From Rhodocista pekingensis (GTDB lineage: Bacteria; Pseudomonadota; Alphaproteobacteria; Azospirillales; Azospirillaceae): DNA of 64,000 bases. The position numbers and the translations under genes were made by a program. Under the pieces are notes generated by a model that saw only the letters and a program-made list of their open reading frames with translations, searched no databases and was not told where the DNA came from. Each line of letters opens with the position of its first letter. Position 1 is the first letter of the stretch. This document shows, in pieces, positions 1-7,510 of the stretch. The stretch lies in assembly GCF_042665545.1 (NCBI RefSeq), contig NZ_JBHTCM010000010.1, positions 558,001 to 622,000 on the forward strand. Direction: 5' to 3'.

Positions 1-529
1 CGGACGCCCCGAACAGGGTGCCGGGGCCGGCCGCGACGATCCAGGCCGAGCCCAGCACCAGCAGGCTGATGACATTGTCATAGAAGGTGGTGCCGATCAG
101 CCCCACCTGCCCGCCGCCCAGGAACCCGGCCAGCGCCACCAGCCCCGCGGCCAGCGCCCGCGCCCGGCCGCCGGTGGCGGGGAAGGCCGCGGCCAGCACG
201 GTCCAGGCGAGCCCGGCCAGCGGCACCAGGTTCAGCCCCTGCACCGCCCCCATGATGAAGCCGACGGCCCGCGCCGGCAGCGCCTGCGCCAGCCAGAAGA
301 AGGGCAGGTCCAGGGTGGGGTTGTAGAAGGTGGCCACCTGCGCCGGGGCGACATCCATGTCGCCCCGCCCGGTCATGAAGGCATAGGCGTTGTACCAGTG
401 GTAGTTCCGCAGGTCCCAGTTGGAGTCCTGCCCCAGCCAGAGGGACAGGGCGCCGCCCAGGAGCGGCCCCAGGACGAGGAGAAGGAGCAGGCCGCCGCGC
501 TGGGCGGCGAGATCGGATCGGCTGGGCAT
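1..529 (-). CDS. Polytopic membrane protein, probable GT-C type glycosyltransferase (partial)
   Basis: The gene runs off the left edge; about 176 N-terminal residues are visible. The protein begins with a short polar stretch and a Leu-rich first membrane segment (about residues 12-32). A loop with the motif DSNWDLRNYHWYNAYAF follows, then several more hydrophobic segments. An acidic/aromatic loop right after the first membrane helix is typical of membrane-embedded sugar transferases that use polyprenyl-phosphate donors, so a role in envelope glycosylation is inferred. The family assignment rests on topology and that loop only. The ATG at 529 was chosen because the hydrophobic helix follows directly; an in-frame GTG lies at 556. 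No clear ribosome binding site is visible. Confidence 0.6.
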   Translation of the reverse strand, partial: MPSRSDLAAQRGGLLLLLVLGPLLGGALSLWLGQDSNWDLRNYHWYNAYAFMTGRGDMDVAPAQVATFYNPTLDLPFFWLAQALPARAVGFIMGAVQGLNLVPLAGLAWTVLAAAFPATGGRARALAAGLVALAGFLGGGQVGLIGTTFYDNVISLLVLGSAWIVAAGPGTLFGAS

Positions 530-605
530 GGGGCTGACGCTGCTGGGGGTCCGCACGGGTGGTATCCGTCCGGAACGTCCGGATCAAGGCCGCGGTTCGG
601 CGGAA

Positions 606-644
606 TTCGGGCGGGCAGTTCGGGCGGGCAGTTCGGGCGGACAG
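606..644. repeat. 13-bp tandem repeat, three copies
   Basis: The unit TTCGGGCGGGCAG is repeated three times, the last copy with one change, in the spacer between the pentapeptide-repeat gene and the membrane-protein gene downstream of it. No function is evident. Confidence 0.8.
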
Positions 645-690
645 GGGGAATCGTCACGCGGCGGCGGCCACGGGCGGGGATCAGCGGGGA

Positions 691-2067
691 TCAGACCCGG
701 CCGGGCGGCAGCCCCAGCGCCGTCACCGCCCGCACGTCGGTCAGGTCGGCGCCGGTCAGATCGGCGCCGACGAAGCTTGCCTCCGACAGGTCGGACCCGG
801 CCAGCCGGGCATCCTGGAGCCGGGCATCCGCCAGGGTGGCGCCGGTCAGGACCGACTGGATCATGACGCAGCGGCGCAGATCGGCCCCGGTCAGGTCCGC
901 GTCATCCAGGCGGATGCGGGTCAGGTTCGCGCTCCACAGCCGGCCGCTGCTGCTCTGGATGTGGACCGGCCCGATCTCCGCCTGCCGCAGCACCGCCCCG
1001 GTGGCGGTCGCCCGCTCCAGCGTGGCACCGCGCAGATCGGCCCCGGTCAGGTCGGCGCCGCGCAGGTCCGCCAGCGACAGGTCGGCCATGGCGAGCGACG
1101 CCCTGGCAAGGCTGGCCTTCCCCAGACAGGCGCAGTGCAGCAGGGCGGCGGACAGGTTGCTGCCGGACAGGTCGTAGCCGGAGAGGTCCAGGCCGGAGAA
1201 GTCGGCCCGCGCGCCTTCCTTGCCGCCGCTGTCCACCCAGGCCGCGTGCGAGGCGAGCGCCCCCGCCACGTCCAGCCCGATCTCGTCGGGCGTGCGGGCC
1301 AGGATGGCATCGTCCAGATTGGCCGAGCGCCGCGTCATCTCATCCATGATGACGCCCAGCATGATGGTGTTGGTGAAGCGGGTCTGGTTCAGTTCGGCGC
1401 CCGTCAGCACGGCCCCGGACAGCTTGGCGCCGCTCAGGTTGGCCTCGCGCAGGTCGGCGCCCTGGAGGTCGCAGCCGGTCAGGTTGGAGTTGGTCAGGTT
1501 GGCGCGCACGAACTTGGTGCCGCGCATCACCGCGTCCGTCAGGTCCGTCTGGATGACGAAGGCGTTGGACACCCGCGCCCGCGACAGGTCCGCGGCCCGG
1601 ACCGTCGCCACCGACATTTCGGCATGGACGGGGATCGCCTCGAACTCGTGCATGGCGATGTCGCCGTTCTTGCGCACATGCATGATGGTGCCGTCGCGCA
1701 GGTCGCACTCCACCAGCACCGCCTCGCTGAGAACGGCACCGCGCAGGCAGGCGCCGCGCATGTCCGCCCGGCGCAGGTCCGCCCGCTCCATCTGGGCGAG
1801 GCGCAGGTCCGCCGCGTAGAGGTTGGCGCCGGTCAGCACCGCCCCCGTGAGGCGCGTGCTGAACAGCTTCGCCCCCGACAGGTCGGCGTCGCTGAGATCG
1901 AAGCCGGAGAGGTCCAGATGCGACAGGTCGCGCAGCTTCAGGTTGGCGCGCACCCCACCGGGCATGCGGCGGAGAAACGCCGTATGCTTGCCGATGATGG
2001 CCTGCAACTCGGCCGGGCTGATCCGAACCCGCTCCGACCCGCCGTCCAGGCCAGCCTCAACCCCCAT
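691..2067 (-). CDS. Pentapeptide-repeat protein
   Basis: This 458-residue protein is built mostly of A(D/N)LxX pentapeptides. A first repeat block runs from about residue 30 to 115. A less regular segment (about 115-145) follows, then a second block. A helical break near residues 250-290 (RTPDEIGLDVAGALASHAAW) separates a last block that ends near the C-terminus. Such repeats fold as a right-handed quadrilateral beta-helix. Members act as scaffolds, DNA-mimic gyrase protectors or effectors, and nothing here decides between them. There is no signal peptide or membrane segment. I chose the ATG at 2067 because the conserved N-terminal helix (PAELQAIIGKHTAFLRR) follows it; the frame stays open upstream with low-quality sequence. 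It is a single gene, divergent from ffh. Confidence 0.85.
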   Translation of the reverse strand: MGVEAGLDGGSERVRISPAELQAIIGKHTAFLRRMPGGVRANLKLRDLSHLDLSGFDLSDADLSGAKLFSTRLTGAVLTGANLYAADLRLAQMERADLRRADMRGACLRGAVLSEAVLVECDLRDGTIMHVRKNGDIAMHEFEAIPVHAEMSVATVRAADLSRARVSNAFVIQTDLTDAVMRGTKFVRANLTNSNLTGCDLQGADLREANLSGAKLSGAVLTGAELNQTRFTNTIMLGVIMDEMTRRSANLDDAILARTPDEIGLDVAGALASHAAWVDSGGKEGARADFSGLDLSGYDLSGSNLSAALLHCACLGKASLARASLAMADLSLADLRGADLTGADLRGATLERATATGAVLRQAEIGPVHIQSSSGRLWSANLTRIRLDDADLTGADLRRCVMIQSVLTGATLADARLQDARLAGSDLSEASFVGADLTGADLTDVRAVTALGLPPGRV

Positions 2068-2524
2068 TGCGCAGCCCCCACGTGCCCACACGAGTCGATA
2101 CCGCCCCCGCGGTCCTGCACGCGCGGACCGGGACGCATACCCGACCGGGTGCCCCGGCACCCCGCCTGGCACCAGCCATATCAAGGGAAGGATAATAACC
2201 CCTTATCGTTGTCCCCTGGATAAATTTTCCGGGAACGCGGCCTTGCGTCCCGGTCGGGTGGGGCCGGACGTCGCAGGCCGGGCCTTTGTTGACAGGCGCC
2301 GCCGCCGGGGCTAAACAACGGCAACCGTCCAGGGGATGACCCCACGCGCCACGGCGCGCCGCCAGTCCGCGAGTTTCGCGCACTGGCGCTTTTCCGTTTG
2401 GCGCGTCCGTATCCGGGCGAGCCCGGATGCAGCGGCGCCGGAACGCGATGCCGGAAGGCAAGGCTGGAAGGCTCCGTGGGGGAGCGCGCCGTGGACGGGA
2501 CGGTGCTTCGAAGGGATCGGGTGC
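2068..2524. other. Divergent intergenic region, pentapeptide gene / ffh
   Basis: This 457-bp spacer has no convincing gene. It holds an AT-rich patch at about 2180-2230 with the inverted repeat GATAA/TTATC (2191-2207), probably the promoter area of the minus-strand pentapeptide gene. It also holds the ffh promoter at 2289-2317 and a leader of roughly 200 nt before ffh. Confidence 0.5.
2289..2317 (+). promoter_or_regulatory. Sigma-70 type promoter for the ffh operon
   Basis: A consensus -35 box TTGACA (2289-2294) is followed after exactly 17 bp by TAAACA (2312-2317). It reads toward ffh and would give a 5' leader of about 200 nt. Confidence 0.6.
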
Positions 2525-3883
2525 ATGTTCGAAGGATTGACCGGACGGCTTGGCGACATCTTCGACCGCCTGCGCAGGCGCGGGGCGTTGTCGGAGGAGG
2601 ATGTCGGCGCCGCCCTGCGCGAGGTCCGCGTCGCGCTGCTGGAGGCCGACGTGGCCCTGCCGGCGGTCAAGGCCTTCGTCGCCGGCGTCAAGGAGAAGGC
2701 GGTCGGGCAGGAGGTGCTGCGCGGCATCAACCCCGGCCACATGGTCATCAAGATCGTCCACGACCATCTGGTCGAGCTGCTGGGCGAGACGTCGGAGGAG
2801 ATCAACCTCTCCGCCACCCCGCCGGTGCCGGTGCTGATGCTGGGCCTCCAGGGCTCGGGCAAGACGACGACCTCGGCCAAGATCGCCCTGCGCCTGAAGA
2901 CGCGGGAGAAGAAGAAGGTCCTGCTGGCCTCGCTGGACACCCGCCGCCCGGCCGCACAGGAACAGCTCAAGGTGCTGGCCGATCAGGTCGGCGTCGCCAG
3001 CCTGCCCATCATCCCCGGCCAGACGCCGGTGCAGATCGCCCGCCGCGCCATGGAGACGGGCCGGCTGGAGGGCTTCGACGTCGTCATGCTGGACACCGCC
3101 GGCCGGCTCGCCATCGACGACGAGCTGATGGCCGAGGTGGTGGAGATCCGCGACGCCACGAAGCCGGTGGAGAGCCTGCTGGTGGTGGACGCCATGACCG
3201 GCCAGGACGCCGTCACCGTCGCCACCAACTTCAACGAGCGGGTCGGCATCACCGGTATCGTGATGACCCGCATCGACGGCGACGCCCGCGGCGGCGCCGC
3301 GCTGTCCATGCGCTACGTCACCGGCAAGCCGATCAAGCTACTGGGCGTGGGCGAGAAGGTGGACGCGCTGGAGTCCTTCCACCCCGACCGCATCGCCGGC
3401 CGCATCCTGGGCATGGGCGACGTCGTCAGTCTGGTCGAGAAGGCGGCCGAGACGATCGACCGCGAGGAGGCGGAGAAGCTCGCCCGCAAGATGGAGAAGG
3501 GCGGCTTCGACCTGGACGACATGCTGTCCCACCTGCACCAGATCAAGCGCATGGGCGGCATGGGCGGCATGCTGGGCCTGCTCCCCGGCCTGGGCAAGGT
3601 CAAGGAGCAGATCAAGAACGCCAACCTGGACGAGACCGTGCTGAAGCGGCAGGAGGCGATCATCCTGTCGATGACCAAGCAGGAGCGGAAGAAGCCCGAC
3701 GTGCTGAACGCCTCGCGCCGGCGCCGCATCGCGCAGGGCTCCGGCACCACCGTCGCGGACGTGAACCGGCTGATCAAGCAGTACCAGGACATGTCCGAGA
3801 TGATGAAGAAGATGAAGAAGCTGGGCCGCAAGGGCCTGATGCGGCAGGGCCTGTCGGCGCTGCTGCCGAAGGGCCGGCACTGA
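2525..3883 (+). CDS. ffh: Signal recognition particle protein Ffh (SRP54)
   Basis: Ffh is the GTPase of the signal recognition particle. It binds signal sequences of nascent membrane proteins and 4.5S RNA and docks with FtsY at the inner membrane. The 452-residue protein shows the helical N domain (1-95) and the G domain with P-loop GLQGSGKTTT (about 107-116), DTAGR and TRIDGDARGG motifs. The Met-rich M domain includes a GGMGGMLGLLPGLGK finger loop and the RNA-binding segment with SRRRRIAQGSG. The start at 2525 gives the usual MFEGLTxRL N-terminus; a longer in-frame opening upstream has no family similarity. It is first in an operon ending with rplS. Confidence 0.97.
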   Translation: MFEGLTGRLGDIFDRLRRRGALSEEDVGAALREVRVALLEADVALPAVKAFVAGVKEKAVGQEVLRGINPGHMVIKIVHDHLVELLGETSEEINLSATPPVPVLMLGLQGSGKTTTSAKIALRLKTREKKKVLLASLDTRRPAAQEQLKVLADQVGVASLPIIPGQTPVQIARRAMETGRLEGFDVVMLDTAGRLAIDDELMAEVVEIRDATKPVESLLVVDAMTGQDAVTVATNFNERVGITGIVMTRIDGDARGGAALSMRYVTGKPIKLLGVGEKVDALESFHPDRIAGRILGMGDVVSLVEKAAETIDREEAEKLARKMEKGGFDLDDMLSHLHQIKRMGGMGGMLGLLPGLGKVKEQIKNANLDETVLKRQEAIILSMTKQERKKPDVLNASRRRRIAQGSGTTVADVNRLIKQYQDMSEMMKKMKKLGRKGLMRQGLSALLPKGRH

Positions 3884-3888
3884 TCCCC

Positions 3889-4476
3889 ATGGACTGCGCC
3901 CCCCTCCCCGCCCCGGCCGCGCCGCAAGGCCCTGCGCACCGTCCCATCGGGACGGACCGGCTGGTGCTCCGCCCGCTGACGGTGGAGGACGCCGAAGACC
4001 TGTTCCCGGTCTTCAGCGACGGGGAGAGTATGCGCTTCTGGTCCTGCCTGCCCCACCGCACCCCGGAGGAGACGCGCACCATGCTGGACGGCATGCTGGC
4101 GCGCGACGACGGCGGCTCGCGCATGTGGGCGGTCACGCTGGACGGGCGCCGCTGCCTGGGCTGGACCTCGCTCTACGGGGCCGACGGCCGGCTGGTCTGG
4201 CTGGGCTACATCCTGGCGCCGGAGGCGCGCGGCCGCGGCCTCGCCACGGAGGCGGTGGCGGCGACCCTGCGCTACGCCTTCGAGGAGTGGGACATGCACC
4301 GGATCGAGGCGAACCTTGATCCCCGCAACGACCGCTCGGCCCGCCTGCTGGAACGGCTGGGCTTCTGCCGCGAGGGCATCCGGCGCGAGGATTTCCTGAT
4401 CGGTGACCGCTACCACGACACCCTGATCTACGGCCTGCTGGCTGCCGAATGGCGCCAGAGCCGGGTGATGGCGTGA
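3889..4476 (+). CDS. GNAT acetyltransferase, RimJ/RimL type
   Basis: A 195-residue acetyltransferase of the GNAT superfamily. TDRLVLRPLTVEDAEDLF near the N-terminus is the usual RimJ/RimL opening, and the acetyl-CoA pyrophosphate loop is visible as RGRGLATEAV (about residue 115). It is followed by the C-terminal NDRSARLLERLGF motif that caps the fold. Likely substrates are protein N-termini or small amines; none can be named. It starts 5 bp after ffh and is followed by a VOC gene, so both sit inside the conserved ffh-rpsP operon. A ribosomal-protein substrate is possible from context but unproven. Confidence 0.85.
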   Translation: MDCAPLPAPAAPQGPAHRPIGTDRLVLRPLTVEDAEDLFPVFSDGESMRFWSCLPHRTPEETRTMLDGMLARDDGGSRMWAVTLDGRRCLGWTSLYGADGRLVWLGYILAPEARGRGLATEAVAATLRYAFEEWDMHRIEANLDPRNDRSARLLERLGFCREGIRREDFLIGDRYHDTLIYGLLAAEWRQSRVMA

Positions 4477-4490
4477 GGGGGACGCCGACC

Positions 4491-4892
4491 ATGCTCGACC
4501 ATGTCTCGATCCCCGTCGCCGACCTGGAGCGCGCGATCCGGTTCTACGATCCGGTGCTCGCCGCGCTCGGCTTCCGGCGGCAGATGGAATCCCCCCAGGG
4601 TGTGGGGTACGGCCAGGCGGGCAAGCCCTGGTTCTGGATCGGCCGGCCGTCGGACTTCGGCGGCTGCGTCGGTCCGCTGCCCGGCTTCCACCTGGCCTTC
4701 GCAGCCCCGGACCGCGCCGCGGTCGACGCCTTCCACGCCGCGGCCCTGGCCGCCGACGGGCGCGACAACGGCGGGCCCGGCCTGCGTCTGCATTACCACC
4801 CGTCCTATTACGCCGCCTTTGTGTTCGACCCGGACGGACACAGGATCGAAGCGGTTTGTCATCGTCCGGAACCTGCCTCTGAAGGAAACTGA
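4491..4892 (+). CDS. VOC-family (glyoxalase/bleomycin-resistance fold) protein
   Basis: A 133-residue single VOC domain. The opening MLDHVSIPVADLERAIRFYD supplies the first metal-ligand histidine, and the closing FDPDGHRIEAVCH supplies the glutamate typical of the paired beta-alpha-beta-beta-beta modules. Members are metal-dependent lyases, dioxygenases or binding proteins and work as dimers; the substrate here is unknown. The ATG at 4491 lies 14 bp behind the GNAT gene and gives the standard N-terminus. Cotranscription with ffh and rpsP is likely. Confidence 0.85.
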   Translation: MLDHVSIPVADLERAIRFYDPVLAALGFRRQMESPQGVGYGQAGKPWFWIGRPSDFGGCVGPLPGFHLAFAAPDRAAVDAFHAAALAADGRDNGGPGLRLHYHPSYYAAFVFDPDGHRIEAVCHRPEPASEGN

Positions 4893-4897
4893 GTCCC

Positions 4898-5227
4898 ATG
4901 TCCGTCAAGATCCGCCTGTCCCGCGGCGGCGCCAAGAAGCGCCCGTTCTACTCCATCGTCATCGCCAACAGCCGCGCCCCGCGCGACGGCGACTTCATCG
5001 AGAAGGTCGGCACCTACAACCCGATGGTCCCGCACGACCATCCGGAGCGCGTGGTGCTCCAGGAAGACCGGATCAAGGAGTGGCTGGCCAAGGGTGCCCA
5101 GCCGACCGACCGCGTCGCCCGCTTCCTGGGCAAGGCGAACCTGATCCCGATGCCGGCCCTGCGGGAGACCCCGAAGAAGTCCGCGCCGAAGGCGAAGGCC
5201 CAGGAGCGCGCGAAGGCCGCCGGCTGA
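4898..5227 (+). CDS. rpsP: 30S ribosomal protein S16
   Basis: S16 binds 16S rRNA early in 30S assembly. The core MSVKIRLSRGGAKKRPFY and the motif FIEKVGTYNP are diagnostic. The 109 residues include a Lys/Ala-rich basic tail after about residue 85, a common alphaproteobacterial extension. An AAGGA ribosome binding site precedes the ATG. It is followed by rimM, the usual order. Confidence 0.98.
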   Translation: MSVKIRLSRGGAKKRPFYSIVIANSRAPRDGDFIEKVGTYNPMVPHDHPERVVLQEDRIKEWLAKGAQPTDRVARFLGKANLIPMPALRETPKKSAPKAKAQERAKAAG

Positions 5228-5348
5228 TCCAGCCGACCCTTTCCGGGCCGACGGCCCGGCGGGACGTGGGACCGGGGGAGAGCGGCACAGGCCGCCCTCC
5301 CCTCCCCGCCGGCCGGGGCCGTGCCGTGCCCAGACGGAATTCTGATCC

Positions 5349-5969
5349 ATGACCACCCGCATCGTCGTCGCCCAGATCCTCGGCGCCCATGGCGTCCACG
5401 GCCGGGTGAAGCTGAAGAGCTTCACCGCGGACGAGACGGCCGTGTTCGGCTATGCCCCGTTGACGGACGAGTCCGGCCGGCGGGAGTTCAAGCTGCGCCG
5501 CACCGGCACCGGCAAGGACCACTTCCTGGCGGAAGTGGACGGCATCACCGGCAAGGAGGCCGCCGACGCCCTGCGCGGCACCCGCCTCTACATTGAGCGC
5601 GACCGGCTGCCCGCGCCGGAGGACGAGGACGAGTTCTACCATGCCGACCTGATCGGCCTGGACACCGTGACCGCCGACGGCCAGCCCTTCGGCACCATCA
5701 AGGCGATCTACGACTTCGGCGCCGGCGACATGCTGGAGATCCGGCACGTCTCCGAGAAGACGGTCTTCCTGCCCTTCACCAAGGCCTGCGTGCCCGTGGT
5801 GGAGGTGGCGGCCGGCCGCGTCGTGGTCGAACCGCCGGCCAACTTCTTCGCGCCCGCCGGGCCGCAGCCCGCCGAAGGCGAGGAGATGCCCGAGGGCGCC
5901 CTGGAGGAGGTGGCCCTGGAGACGCCGGAGGACACAGAGACGGCCGACAGGACGGCGCCGCAGCCGTGA
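5349..5969 (+). CDS. rimM: Ribosome maturation factor RimM
   Basis: RimM assists maturation of the 30S head and binds S19. The N-terminal RimM domain (VAQILGAHGVHGRVKLKSF) and the C-terminal PRC-barrel (about residues 95-170, with EFYHADLIGLDTV and FLPFTKACVPVVE) are both intact. The last 35 residues are a Glu/Pro/Ala-rich acidic tail not needed for the fold. The gene follows rpsP by 121 bp and its stop overlaps the GTG start of trmD by 4 bp, which implies translational coupling. Confidence 0.97.
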   Translation: MTTRIVVAQILGAHGVHGRVKLKSFTADETAVFGYAPLTDESGRREFKLRRTGTGKDHFLAEVDGITGKEAADALRGTRLYIERDRLPAPEDEDEFYHADLIGLDTVTADGQPFGTIKAIYDFGAGDMLEIRHVSEKTVFLPFTKACVPVVEVAAGRVVVEPPANFFAPAGPQPAEGEEMPEGALEEVALETPEDTETADRTAPQP

Positions 5970-6898
5970 CCACCGACCCGCCGTCCCCGGCCGCCCCGAC
6001 GGCGCCCTGGCGGGTGACCGTGCTGACCCTGTTCCCGGAGATGTTCCCCGGGCCGCTGGGCCACAGCCTCGCAGGAAAGGCGCTGGAAAACGGCATCTGG
6101 TCGCTGGAAACGGTGGACATCCGCGCCTTCGCGCGCGATAAGCATCGCTCCGTGGACGACACCCCGTTCGGCGGCGGGCCCGGCATGGTCATGCGGCCCG
6201 ACGTTCTGGACGCGGCCCTGACCGACATCCGGGAGCGGCGCCTCCGCTCGCTGTCCGGCCCCCCCGCCGAGGGGACGGCCGGGGAGCAGGGCGAGCCGGG
6301 TCCGGAGGAACGGGATCCGTTGGAACGGGGCCCGGAGGAACGGGGCCGGTCGATCTACCTCAGCCCACGCGGCCGTGTGCTGACCCAGGACCTGGTGCGG
6401 GATCTTGCCCGCGCTCCCTGGGTCACCTTGCTGTGCGGCCGCTACGAGGGGGTGGACGAGCGCGTCCTGGAGGAACATTCCCTGGAGGAGGTCTCCCTGG
6501 GGGATTTCGTGCTGTCCGGCGGCGAGCCGGCGGCGCTCTGCCTGATCGATGCCGTGGTCCGGCTGCTGCCGGGGGTCATGGGCAACGTCGAGACGGCGGG
6601 GGAAGAGAGCTTCGAGCGGGGACTCCTGGAGTACCCGCACTATACGCGGCCCGCTCTCTGGAAGGGCCGTGCGGTGCCGGAGGTTCTGCTCTCCGGTCAC
6701 CATGAGAAGGTCCGGGCCTGGCGGCTGGACCAGGCGGAGAGGATCACGGCGGAGCGACGCCCCGACCTGTGGTCCAGCTACCTGGACAGCCGACCGGCCC
6801 CAAAGGTGAAACAACGCCGACACCGGAAACGGGAAGCGGCACAGCCAACCAATGTCGCCGACCACCAGGAGCGTGGCGCCGACAGCATCGAAGGATAA
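5966..6898 (+). CDS. trmD: tRNA (guanine-N1)-methyltransferase TrmD
   Basis: TrmD makes m1G37 in tRNAs and prevents +1 frameshifting. The SPOUT knot motifs LLCGRYEGVDERVLEEH and LSGGEPAALCLIDAVVRLLPG, and the family segment SFERGLLEYPHYTRP, are present. At 310 residues it exceeds the usual 230-260. It carries a Gly/Glu/Pro-rich insertion (about residues 92-130, between the N-terminal half and the YLSPRGR strand) and a basic C-terminal tail. The GTG at 5966 is the only start that leaves the TVLTLFPEMF opening intact, and it overlaps the rimM stop. Confidence 0.95.
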   Translation: MTTDPPSPAAPTAPWRVTVLTLFPEMFPGPLGHSLAGKALENGIWSLETVDIRAFARDKHRSVDDTPFGGGPGMVMRPDVLDAALTDIRERRLRSLSGPPAEGTAGEQGEPGPEERDPLERGPEERGRSIYLSPRGRVLTQDLVRDLARAPWVTLLCGRYEGVDERVLEEHSLEEVSLGDFVLSGGEPAALCLIDAVVRLLPGVMGNVETAGEESFERGLLEYPHYTRPALWKGRAVPEVLLSGHHEKVRAWRLDQAERITAERRPDLWSSYLDSRPAPKVKQRRHRKREAAQPTNVADHQERGADSIEG

Positions 6899-6903
6899 GT
6901 GCG

Positions 6904-7302
6904 ATGAACATCCTCCAGCAGCTTGAGCAGGAGCAGGTCGCCAAGCTCACCGCCGGCAAGACCATTCCGACCTTCTCCCCGGGCGACACCGTCCGCGTGA
7001 ACGTGAAGGTCGTCGAAGGCACCCGTGAGCGCGTGCAGGCCTATGAGGGCGTCGTGATCGCCCGCAAGAACGCCGGCCTGAACAGCTCCTTCACCGTCCG
7101 CAAGATCTCCTACGGCGAAGGCGTGGAGCGCGTGTTCCCGCTGTACAGCCCGCGCATCGACTCCATCGAGCTGATCCGCAAGGGCGATGTCCGTCGCGCC
7201 AAGCTCTATTACCTGCGCGGCCGCACCGGCAAGTCCGCCCGTATCGCCGAGCGCACCACCGGCCACGGCATCGCCAAGAAGGACACCGGCAGCGAGGGCT
7301 GA
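6904..7302 (+). CDS. rplS: 50S ribosomal protein L19
   Basis: L19 lies at the 30S-50S interface. Recognised from FSPGDTVRVNVKVVEGTRERVQAYEGVVIARKN split over residues 25-60 and from the C-terminal RRAKLYYLRGRTGKSARI. It is 132 residues with a short extension after the canonical end. The ATG is 5 bp past trmD with an AAGGAT ribosome binding site. It is the last gene of the operon, followed by a strong terminator. Confidence 0.98.
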   Translation: MNILQQLEQEQVAKLTAGKTIPTFSPGDTVRVNVKVVEGTRERVQAYEGVVIARKNAGLNSSFTVRKISYGEGVERVFPLYSPRIDSIELIRKGDVRRAKLYYLRGRTGKSARIAERTTGHGIAKKDTGSEG

Positions 7303-7336
7303 TCCCTCCCCGCTCCTTCCGCGACCGGACGTTCTG

Positions 7337-7369
7337 AACGCCCGCCGGGACACACCCCGGCGGGCGTTT
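7337..7369 (+). terminator. Rho-independent terminator of the ffh-rplS operon
   Basis: A perfect 13-bp stem (7337-7349 with 7356-7368) closes a 6-nt ACACAC loop. The stem's last two T's and one more T follow, giving only a short U-tract. Confidence 0.85.
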
Positions 7370-7394
7370 CCGCATCCCGGGCCTGCTTTCCGCT

Positions 7395-7416
7395 TTACAT
7401 CCGAACTCGGATGTAA
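7395..7416. promoter_or_regulatory. 22-bp perfect palindrome, candidate operator
   Basis: Arms TTACATCCGA and TCGGATGTAA are exact reverse complements separated by AC. It lies 25 bp after the rplS terminator and 95 bp before the ABC-F gene, where a repressor could act. No T-run follows, so it is not a terminator. The binding protein is unknown. Confidence 0.5.
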
Positions 7417-7510
7417 TTCAATCCGCCCGCCTTTCCGCTGGAGCCCGCACGCCATGGATCACGCTCTCTTCCGCTGACCGCCTTCCCGCGATCCCGGATG
7501 GAGCCTGTCC

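Noticed and set aside
559..2223. 554-residue open frame on the plus strand opposite the pentapeptide gene
   Set aside because: It is the mirror of a repeat-rich coding frame in GC-rich DNA (Gln/Val/Gly/Arg pattern with no domain) and lacks a ribosome binding site.
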